From NCBI RefSeq assembly GCF_051622035.1, contig NC_135357.1, positions 15,003,001-15,067,000 on the forward strand: a stretch of 64,000 nt of DNA, in the 5' to 3' direction. Both the position numbers and the translations under genes were made by a program. Source of the DNA: Arctopsyche grandis. Its lineage: Eukaryota; Arthropoda; Insecta; Trichoptera; Hydropsychidae. Of the stretch, positions 50,101 through 58,787 are shown in pieces; the stretch's first letter is position 1, and each line of letters starts with the position of its first letter. Below the pieces are notes generated by a model. It had not been told where the DNA came from. It saw only the letters and a program-made list of their open reading frames with translations, and ran no database searches.

Positions 50101-53100
50101 GTTCATCGCCGATTTTAATGTATACAAAAGAACAGATTGACAAAAAAACGAACCAGTTTCTTCACCCACAAATTATTAGGCATAAGTTTAAGTATTATCA
50201 ATAGTTTGTCCCATCCTCTATATATGTACCCTGGGTTGCAATATTTATAATATTAGCGGAAACAGGAATTATAGCAAATTTGTAGTGCAGTTTCCCTAAG
50301 TTTTCCCATTTCAAATACTTGACGTTTTAGCATCTCAAAAATTTTAACAGCTAAAAGTTTCATGTGACATCTGGTGAATTTATTTGAAGATAGCTTTTGA
50401 CTGTTAGCACTTAGACTAATTGCTCATGTATGAACAAACTAGTATGTTCATGAACGAACCAGAGTGAATACTTGGACTGTAACATACATACATATAAGAG
50501 CATACGAAAAAAGTATATCTTACCGTGATCTTGATCTAGAACGAGATCCAGACCTGTTGAAATATATATGTATATTTAATGCAAATTCTTATACAAAAAG
50601 GATGTATGAAAAAGATTTTTAAAAATATCTTGCCTTGACCGACTAGATTTTCTGGATCGACTCCTAGATCTTCGTCTGGATACACTTCGGGATCTTGATT
50701 TTGAACCTGACTTTGATCGTCTGGAACCTGACCTCGATCTTCTGGAGCCTGATCTTGATCTTCTCGAACCTGATCTAGACCTTCTGGATCCAGACCTTGA
50801 CCGTCGAGAACCAGATCTAGACCTTCCAGAACCAGACCTCAATTTCCTTGATCTAGATCTAGATCTTCTTGAGCCAGATCTAGACTTTCTAGAACCAGAT
50901 CTAGACTTTCTCGAACCAGACCTTGACTTTCTTGAGCCGGACCTCGACTTTCTCGAACCAGAATGAGATCTAGATCTTCTAGAACCAGATTTTGATTTTC
51001 TTGAAATCGATCTTGACTTCCTAGAGCCAGATCTTGACTTTCTAGAGCCAGATCTTGACTTCCTAGAGCCAGATCTTGACTTTCTAGAGCCAGATCTTGA
51101 CTTTCTAGAGCCAGATCGTGACTTCCTAGAACCAGATCTTGACTTTCTAGAGCCAGATCTCGACTTTCTAGAACCAGATCTTGACCCCCTAGATTTTGAT
51201 TTTCGAGAGTCCAATACAGATGCTCGTGATGCACTCCTAGATTTTCTTGGCTGACTTACTGACTTTTGAGAGCCACTTCTGGATCTTAACTTTGGAGGAC
51301 TGATAGATTTTCTTACATCACTTGTATTTAGTACATTTTCATGTCCTTCATGTAAGCTACCATTTTGATTTTCAACTGATCTCGATCGTGATCTTAAAGT
51401 TCTCGTTCTATTTTTATCACCATGTATAGTTGACAATTTTTTGTTTTTATGTGAAACTTCAGTTTCACCATTACGCATTGGAGGTGAATAGTTAATAGAT
51501 CTGCTTCTGGATTGTGATATTGATTTTATAGACCTTTGTGAAACAGATTTTTGTGAATGAGCAGAATTGGATCTACTCCTCGATCGAGATTTATGGACAC
51601 TTTTAGATTTAGAGCGAGACTTTCCTGATCCTGATCTACGAGAGAGAGAAACAGATCTTATAGAACGAGATCTTGATTTTCTTGAATCAGAATGATGACT
51701 ATTTCGTGAATTTGGGCGAGATCCCAAGGAAACTTGGCTAGCTGATTTCACAGAACCTACATTGGAATTGTGAGATCCAGATCTCGATCTTACTGAATTT
51801 CTAGAACCTGACCTAGATTTTCTAGAGCCCGAGTTTGATCTAGTTGATGCTGGTGTGCCAGTTCGGGAGCGATTGGCAGCACTGTGAATGATAAATTATT
51901 CATAATAATACAGTTACAAACAAGTAATATAAAAATAATAAAAGAAAATTACCTAGATTTATGAGGTGAAACAGATGGTGATGACCTTTTAGATGATCCA
52001 CTTTTATTAGAAGCAATAGAATGAACCGGTGAAATTGATCCTAAAACATGAAATAAATTCGTCATAGATAAGCAACCTATTTATGCACAATTGTGTTATT
52101 TAACATTAATATATAATATACGAGTGGTTTTACTCGGCTTCGCTCGGTATTTGTAATATAAACCGCTTAAACATGGCAAATTTAATAGTAAACATTTTAC
52201 TAGATTTATTTGAATAGTTTTATTTTATTCAAATTTATTTCAATATTCATTTGTTTTTTATTAAATTTAGCGTCACGGATTCTACAAACCAAAACATACA
52301 TACAAAATCTCTTTCGAAATTATATATTAAGATATATACCATGTCGAGAAGCAGCATTGGAAGGTGACCTTGAAGAACTAGATCTAGACCTTGATCTGGA
52401 AGGTGATCTGGATGCTGAAGATCTGGATTCGTTGTCATATTGATCTATAAACATTGATAATGTTACATATTTTGTAAAAAATAATTGCAAATAATAATGT
52501 AAAAATGATTGCAAATAATAATGTAAAAATGATTGCAAATAATAATGTAAAAATGATTGCAAATAATAATGTAAAAATAATATTATAGTTCATTGAGGTT
52601 CTTAGGATAGTTTCAAATTCCTATTTGAAGATTGCCACGAAAATCATTGATGTCATTTCTGAAATTATTTTTAAGACCTTGTGGAATTTTACGCTGTCAA
52701 ATTACATTTGACACAGCCAAAATATAAACAAACCTTAAATAAATCTCAAAGCACCTCTTTCGGTTATTTAATTCTATAATACATAGAATTAATTTCACCA
52801 AGCAATTGGACAAATATTTAAAAATGTATTTCCCTAATTTGCGAAGTTCATCTAGTCACCTGTAAGATTGCCAACTGGTCTTAACTAGTCAATTAGACCA
52901 GTCTTAAAATCAAAACGAAATAAAGTATAAAATTTGGCTCGATATCTTATTTACATAAACAATGTTTAAACATTTCCAATTATTACATACGACACAACTG
53001 CAAGGTTATGTTGAAAATCTTAATCATTAAATGCTAAAAAAAAGTTTAATATGCATATTTTGATTGTAACAACGAAATTCGACAGCGTTGATAATATCGA

Positions 53101-53198
53101 CGGCATAAAGAACAAGCAGAGTAGGAAGTGGGTAACGGGAATGAGGTGGTGTAGATGGTGTAGGTGGTGTTACACTTACCGGCGGTGTTGCGCCCCAT
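47185..53198 (-). CDS. IWS1: IWS1/Spn1 transcription elongation factor with N-terminal RS domain
   Basis: IWS1 binds Spt6 and elongating RNA polymerase II in the nucleus and couples elongation to mRNA processing and export (family knowledge). Coding exons, 5' to 3': 53198-53180, 52444-52340, 52040-51953, 51881-50634, 50553-50524, 50013-49913, 49836-49674, 49603-49453, 49385-49173, 48979-48817, 48732-48585, 48504-48393 and 47307-47185. All phases agree, giving 887 residues plus a TAA stop. The first ~540 residues are Arg/Ser-rich. The conserved core starts at [20 protein letters not shown], continues [18 protein letters not shown], a TFIIS-N-like helical domain ([20 protein letters not shown] ... 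[16 protein letters not shown]), the [17 protein letters not shown] segment, and the C-terminal [10 protein letters not shown]. The 19-nt first exon (MGRNTA) is inferred from a donor in phase; an alternative start would need transcript data. Confidence 0.9.
47352..47956. mobile_element. hAT-type MITE, 605 bp, with 8-bp target duplication
   Basis: The termini are CAGGGCCGATGAGAGGGG and the inverse of CAGGGTCGTAGCGAGA. Identical 8-mers AATACATA flank it (47344-47351, 47957-47964). A G-rich subterminal region matches the element at 28667. The interior is AT-rich without a transposase; it includes two TTTTCAAATTTGTACC direct repeats near 47881 and 47912. Confidence 0.85.
47971..48126. mobile_element. 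mariner-like palindromic MITE, 156 bp
   Basis: The first and last 40 bp are inverted copies with one mismatch, beginning TGTGCCCATAATTATGAAAG. Both ends are flanked by TA, the Tc1/mariner target. It lies inside the last IWS1 intron, on the other side of a 14-bp gap from a hAT MITE. The transcript could fold into a long hairpin. Confidence 0.8.
48817..49603 (-). CDS. IWS1: IWS1 conserved core exons (TFIIS N-terminal-like domain)
   Basis: Exons 49603-49453, 49385-49173 and 48979-48817 encode the best conserved part: the basic patch [20 protein letters not shown], the helical bundle [40 protein letters not shown], then [20 protein letters not shown] and [20 protein letters not shown]. In known structures this domain docks a short segment of Spt6. 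Residues line up with human IWS1 without gaps of note. Confidence 0.92.
50554..50633 (-). other. IWS1 intron with possible GC-AG splice sites
   Basis: This 80-nt intron separates the RS exon from the 30-nt microexon 50553-50524, which encodes [10 protein letters not shown]. Its donor may be GC (CAAG|GCAAGA) with acceptor TTTCAACAG. A GT six bases upstream would give the same phase, so two alternative donors are possible. Confidence 0.55.
50634..51881 (-). CDS. IWS1: IWS1 large RS-repeat exon
   Basis: This 1248-nt exon encodes an Arg/Ser domain. Its distal part is built of a 7-residue unit, SGSRKSR or SGSRRSR, repeated more than twenty times at the DNA level as a 21-bp minisatellite (about 50641-51190). 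The upstream part is less regular ([20 protein letters not shown]). The donor is either a GC-type AAG|GCAAGA after 50634 or a weak GT six nucleotides upstream (exon end at 50640); both keep frame. RS domains are typical of splicing factors; the human IWS1 N-terminus is instead acidic Ser/Asp/Glu repeats. Confidence 0.85.
52117..52339. repeat. dispersed repeat inside IWS1 intron 2
   Basis: The segment begins ACGAGTGGTTTTACTCGGCT and TCGCTCGGTATTT, a type of sequence widespread in insect genomes. It ends TCTTTCGAAATTATATATTA, shared with 46483-46510. The right edge coincides with the splice donor of IWS1 exon 2 (52340), so the repeat may supply the intronic part of that donor. Confidence 0.45.
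52484..52579. repeat. 24-bp tandem repeat, four copies
   Basis: Four nearly perfect copies of the 24-bp unit ATTGCAAATAATAATGTAAA plus AATG lie in IWS1 intron 1, 40 bp upstream (in transcript order) of the exon 2 acceptor. The repeat is open in one frame on the minus strand (SFLHYYLQ units), but this is a chance result of the period. Confidence 0.9.
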
Positions 53199-53969
53199 GG
53201 CCAATAATGGAGATCAACAAAACGCGGAAAAGGGATCCGCGAAACCCTGACGCCGACGAATCCGATAGCAATAACACGGTGAAAGTGGCGTGGCGTGGCG
53301 TGGCGTGGCGTGGCGTGGTGGTGACTTTTTCATTCGACGACGAGCGTTTATTCACGCCTTCGCCTTCACTCGCATCTTGCGACGCTGTCAAACGACACGC
53401 GGATTCCCGAACACACTTCGAACGCTCACATTTGGCCCTAAGCTCATACATAGCGCTCTACTCGGAATTTTAATTTCAAAAATGTTCATACAATTATTAT
53501 TCAAATTTATTGACCATTACAAATTTTCAGTGGGATAGGATTAACAGTGTTCAAATCTTCAAAATATACGCATAAACTCACTATTGTTTTAAATTTCAAA
53601 TCTGTCAAAACTTTAAATTTTTTATAGAAGTCGAATTTAATTCACGTTAACTCTCCCGTACCGATATGTGGCACATTTCAACCCCAAAATTCTTGTTTTT
53701 TCAACCATTTGTTAAATAGAAATTTATTGTATATCCTAATGCAGCGTTTCCTAACCTTTTTTGATTCGCGCACCACTTGGTAGTACATAACGCTAAATTG
53801 TACCACCATATAAAAATTATTGTAATTAACAAGTGTAATTATTATATATAGTATTTGCATGGTAAGGAATGTAAAGACAGAATACACGCAATGTAGATCT
53901 GTTTTCTGTAAGAAATTTTGTGGAATAAAAGTTATTTGGGGAGTCACAATTATAATATGCTCAAAGTTT
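53199..53969 (-). promoter_or_regulatory. IWS1 5' region
   Basis: This region precedes the inferred IWS1 start codon and should hold the 5' UTR and promoter. It is GC-richer than its surroundings up to about 53460 and has a pentanucleotide repeat (GTGGC)n at 53286-53318. I see no clear TATA box. No other gene is supported before the LTR element at 53975. Confidence 0.4.
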
Positions 53970-53974
53970 AATAT

Positions 53975-54948
53975 TATAAGGGATGAATGAATGAGACGAA
54001 TGGCATGTTGATACACGTGCTTTTATTATGGAAGCCAGAGACGGAGTGCGGTAGCGACTCTGAACACGGGCGAGTTGGTCCCAACTCGCAGGAAGGTGAC
54101 CGAACTCGACCATGTCATGAAGCGAGCCCCCCGAGAAATTACAAAAGGAAAAAAATATTGTTTCCGTGGGCCATCCGCCGTGTGGTGTTGTAAAGCCCTG
54201 AATGGTCTGTTCATTCGAGGGCGATGACGCTGCGAGCAGGACAGTGGGACGTCCGGTGTTCGTGGCGATGTGATGCTGCACTGGCGCCACTCGTCCGGGC
54301 CTCGTACGGCTGTCGGTTGGTGGGGCGGCGGGGGGCATCGACATGGTTGATGAGGGTACTTCGAGCTGGACCGTGAGTCGTTGTGGCTCGAGGTGTTGTG
54401 GCATCTGCCGCCCGTCCCGACGTGACGATGCTCGTGGGGGCGGATGGGGCCTGATGAGAAGAATGATGGTGCTGCGATGGTGTGTGTCGTGTAATGAATG
54501 TTGTGGTGCTAGATGGCCGTTCTATGTGTACTGGGTCGTGCATGACTCCGCCTCCAGCTTTCAAGATCGCCATCTCACTCGCTCCCCATTTTTATTAAGC
54601 ACCTGTCATTGACGTTGTGGCTGGACTCTAGTCGGTAGGTAGGTAGCCGTTGTCTGCTCGGTTGTTGTTGCCAACGCAGCGTGCTGCGTCGAAGGCGGGC
54701 GGATAGCTTTCCCGCCTGGCTCGGTGAGGCTGGGATGAGCGGCATGCTGAGTTTATCGAGGCTGCGTGGCTCGATATCGGGGTCACCAATATAGGGGATG
54801 GACGAATGAGACGACTGGCATGTTGATGCACGTGCTCTTATTATGGAAGCCAGAGACGGAGTGCGGTGGCGACACTGAACACGGGCGAGTTGGTCCCAAC
54901 TCGCAGGAGGGTGACCTAACTCGACCATGTCATATAGCGAGCCGCCAC
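53975..54948 (-). mobile_element. 974-bp LTR retrotransposon mini-element
   Basis: Two 159-bp direct repeats (53975-54133 and 54790-54948) are about 90 percent alike. They are flanked by identical 5-bp AATAT (53970-53974, 54949-54953). On the minus strand, TGGTGACCCCGATATCGA follows the 5' LTR one base later; it resembles insect LTR-element primer-binding sites. The 656-bp interior has open stretches that look like a gag leader (MAILKAGGGVMHDPVHIERP) but no protease, RT or integrase. It is a non-autonomous, TRIM-like or internally deleted copy. Confidence 0.85.
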
Positions 54949-55370
54949 AATATATTTATCTACTATCTTGTCATACTTCTATTATTGATAGTAAAAATAT
55001 TATTGATGGTTTTAATAAAAACACAAAATTACAAAGTACATATAATATGTTTTCTTTTAATTAAATCTCCTTACAAAATAAATTTAATGACATCCTTGTA
55101 CTGTTTTTAAATGCTATATTTTGAAAGTTCAATCAAGTTCTCCTTTTCCTTGGTAGCTGTCCGAATATGTTCATTATCAAAGGGGTTTGAAATCAAATTG
55201 TTTGCTTTCAAATTGTATTGACATTTATTTTTATTTTGAAAACTATAGTATGTCTTGAAGAAATACATAGTTGAATAGATGAGCTTTAAATAAAAAAATT
55301 CTATATGCTGAAATGAAAAATGAAAGTGCTAAAATTGAAAAAAAAAAATAGTCGCTGAAAGTACGGATCT

Positions 55371-56902
55371 CTAATAATTAGTAATATTCAAATTATTTTC
55401 ATTATCAAAAGGATGATTTGATGTATCGTTACAATTGCTTAAATGAAATCTAAGAATATCTATATTCTGCTGACAAGTAATATAATCTGATTCTAGAGCT
55501 TCAAATCGTTGTTGCAATAGTAAAAAATTGTTATTTATGTGACGTAATTCTGATTGAATTGGTATTATCAAAAGAGGATATTGCAGTAACTGAGTTAGCA
55601 ATGGTGATATTGATAATGATGGTAGAAAAGGCGATCCATCACTAATACCTGGAGTCACGTCTCTATTGAAATTTCCAGCGTATCCATTATTACCATATCC
55701 AATACTACCCGAATATCCACCTACAGCACCACCAGAGTAACCAGAATGACCACTGCTGGGATATCCCCCACCAGAACTGCTACCAAAGCTGGACCCAAAA
55801 CTACCACCCGATGATGGTCGACTTTGGCCTGGGGCATACCCTGTTGGCGGATGTGAATTTATACCAAAGCTTGATTTAAAAACTTCCAGCTTCCTTTCAA
55901 GATTTTCCACTTGTTTTTTTAAACTGATATTTTCATAAAGTAAAGTATTATTTTTTGGAAGGCAGTCTTTGCTCTTATTTTGCGTGATAAATTCATTCAA
56001 AACATTAGTTAATACGGTGACAGCTTTCAATAAATTATCTTTTTCAATTGGTTCAATAACTAAATTATCTGATTCATTCATATTATTTGATTTAGCTATA
56101 TTACAAGGATCTCCTTTTTCTAACGATATCGCAATTAATTTTCCTCCACGTTCATCCATTCCAATTAAATACAGTAGTGCTTTACTAGAATCGATTGCCA
56201 TTCCAAAATATTTTTCTTCATAAACTTCGATTTTATCCGCTAGAATTACATTTGCATTTAAATCCAATCGTTTAGAATTTATAACATACAGACTTCCACT
56301 TTTATCTTTATTTGATTTATTGAAGTTGTATGACAGGATGAAAATAATATCTTTATAGACATCTATCAGGTCAAAAGTTATTTCACCGGTAGTTACTATA
56401 TTCAAATCATCCCCATCTTCGGAGAGTTGAACAGTAGCTTTACCTGCTCCACCCGTAAAAACATTTTCACCTAGTTCTATGGTTTTCCAATGTCTTGGTA
56501 TCTTAAAATCAGAAACAACTATTTCGGAACTCTCTTCATCATAACTATGTACACTGTCATTTAATTTGAGATATAATTGTCCATTATGAAAAAATATTCT
56601 TTTCGGTAGAGTAGAGAATCTTTTAAGTACTTTGCAGGGATGATATTCTCCTTCGATAATTCCACGATTCTTTTCACAGGGAGAATCATTGCCACCAAAG
56701 CAATTACCTAGGTCTTCATTTCCCAAAACAATAGTTATAACTAGTGACAATAATATTGTGCACATCCAAATTGATTGCATATTCTCCTGATACAATAGTT
56801 TTCCATTCCTGTAAGTTATGACATACATTTTGTTATATAGGTATATAAACATATAGTTCTGATTTACTTTAATATCTAAATTATACATTCATAACATTGT
56901 AC

Positions 56903-56968
<66 letters not shown>

Positions 56969-57709
56969 GGAAATGTGGTAGAGCCGGTTTTTATTAATAA
57001 GAACGGTCAATGAGATGAATAGTAAATGTGACATTTGGAAACGTTCTGCCAAGACAAGAGATGGAGACTCACGATAAACACAGGAAATGGAAACAGGTTG
57101 CTTATTGATTGCTTTGTATACAATTAGGATAGCATTTGGGAGAGAATGATCGAGACAGGCGATGGGGACACGCATCTTAATAATTACTATTAATTTTTAA
57201 CCTATGTAACTTAACCGAACCAAATTTTATGTAATATAATTTTAAATAACCTTTATAAAACTACCTCTGATCAGTGCTGAAGGGAAGTGACCAATTGATT
57301 TTTATTGAATAAACCCAAATACATCTCCATTACTTTCCTATTCTGATTGATCACATTATTCGGTCATAGTTATTAATAATATCTAGTTAATCAAATTGAC
57401 CATGGCATATAAATATATATGCACAACTTTGAGCATACATATGTACATATGTATATCGAAATAACTATTGAATATTATTTTATAAAAATAATTACTGAAT
57501 GTTTTTGTAAAACGCTCATAATTTTGTATTTCTTTTTAAAGCTACAAATATTTTTTTAATTTCAACTAATTGATCAAAATATTTTTCCGCGCTATAAAGT
57601 ATAAAAATAAGGAGTAATGAAAACATAACGAGTATAAATCTAAAATTAAAGATTACATAGTATTAATCTACTACTTAGTAAACGTAAAATAAAAATAAAC
57701 TTACTTCAT
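55371..57709 (-). CDS. secreted protein of unrecognised family, paralogue 1
   Basis: I infer two coding exons, 57709-57705 (ATGAA|GTAAGT) and 56808-55371, giving 480 residues that begin MKNGKLLYQENMQSIWMCTI. A hydrophobic stretch ILLSLVITIVLG suggests a signal peptide, with an alternative start at MQSIW (56780). The N-terminal ~270 residues contain FTGGAGKA, LNIVTTGEITFD, GSLYVIN and GGKLIAISLEKGDPCN, shared with the gene at 62729. They may form a beta-propeller-like fold. A short coiled coil (LKKQVENLERKLEVF) is followed by a Gly/Ser/Tyr-rich linker (GGSFGSSFGSSSGGGYPSSG) and a C-terminal Cys motif, CQQNIDILRFHLSNC. There is a faint resemblance to lepidopteran ommochrome-binding proteins in the N-terminal Cys region, which I cannot confirm. 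An AATAAA-type signal lies at about 55221-55232. Confidence 0.75.
56908..56966. repeat. (AT)n microsatellite
   Basis: This pure AT run of about 58 bp lies in the inferred intron 56809-57704 of the secreted-protein gene. The rest of that intron has no recognisable feature; the segment 56970-57180 is slightly GC-richer. Confidence 0.9.
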
Positions 57710-58089
57710 TTTGATAGATTTAGCACAGTATTGAAGATATCATTCACCACTGAATGTAGATGTATGTATGTATGTAATTGTAATTAATGGATTTTAAAAT
57801 GACAAAAGATCAATAATTTTACGTCCAACCACAACGAAAGAATACAAGTAAACATAAAATCGAAGAAGCATATAGAATCACCATGAATATAATGGCATTG
57901 CTACATCTTGAGTGGAAATTTTTGTCAAGGTAATCAACTATCTTCGTAAAGAATACACCTCTCCAAATACCTGTATGGTATACATACAACAAAAGAAATT
58001 ATAATTCTATAATTTTTTTAGAAAACTCCATTCATGTCTAATTTGTGGTATTGTGGTGAGAAAAATAACAATTTTAAACTTCTTATTGA

Positions 58090-58362
58090 CAGTGACGGAT
58101 TTCGCTTGGAGTCGAGGTGTTACAAATTACTGGGGCGCTCTATACATATGTACATATAATATATTCAATATATAGTAATAGAAAATACATCAATTAAAGT
58201 TTACTCAACAGTACGCGCCATTTCATTTTTTCTCAAAGGGCTGCATATGATTTAATAGCGACTTTTAAAAAATACTTTTCGGAGAACCGTTGATTTTTTC
58301 TCAGTAGTAAGTGCGAATCGTCATATATTCCCATCGGGGGCCCGTGGCGGCCACCTCTACTG
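58090..58362. mobile_element. hAT-type MITE, 273 bp, with 8-bp target duplication
   Basis: The ends are CAGTGACGGATTTCGC and the inverse of CAGTAGAGGTGGCCGCC, a common hAT terminal design. Identical CTTATTGA copies flank it (58082-58089, 58363-58370). The interior is non-coding. It lies upstream of the secreted-protein gene start at 57709, so it may be close to that promoter. Confidence 0.82.
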
Positions 58363-58739
58363 CTTATTGATAAAAATGTTTATGTATTAGTTACCTTAAA
58401 CACATTTGTTTGTATGTATTGTGTTTTTAATATATTTAATGTAAACACAAACCAAGCTAGATTGATTATTACAAATTTATTTTTTAATGTATAACAGAGT
58501 TATATTAATTAATTCATCATTTCAATTGTACATTTTTATTAATTTTTCTATGTATTTTGTTTAATTTTTTTTTAATTATTTTGCTGAAATATGGAATTAT
58601 AATAATAATTATTATTATTTGTTTATTATTATAATTGTAATTTACGTAAATTATTAATATTATTTTTTTACTGTTATCAATATTATTATTACTTTTTTTT
58701 TGTTATTTTTTAATATTTAAATTTTTCTTTTTCTTATCT
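58363..58739. other. AT-rich intergenic DNA
   Basis: This is very AT-rich sequence with many TTATTA and TTTTT runs. I see no gene or element in it. Confidence 0.7.
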
Positions 58740-58787
58740 AACATATATGTATATTGCTGTCGGTTCCCTCATCACCGAGGATCGTGA

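Noticed and set aside
50839-51234. 131-codon frame overlapping the IWS1 RS exon on the same strand
   Set aside because: It is a shifted reading of the 21-bp minisatellite, open only because the period is a multiple of three.
52484-52579. CRISPR-like array of 24-bp repeats
   Set aside because: The four units are contiguous without spacers and sit in a eukaryotic intron; it is a simple tandem repeat.
54211-54573. 120-codon minus-strand frame as a host gene
   Set aside because: It lies wholly inside the LTR mini-element and probably is leader or gag-like sequence of that element.
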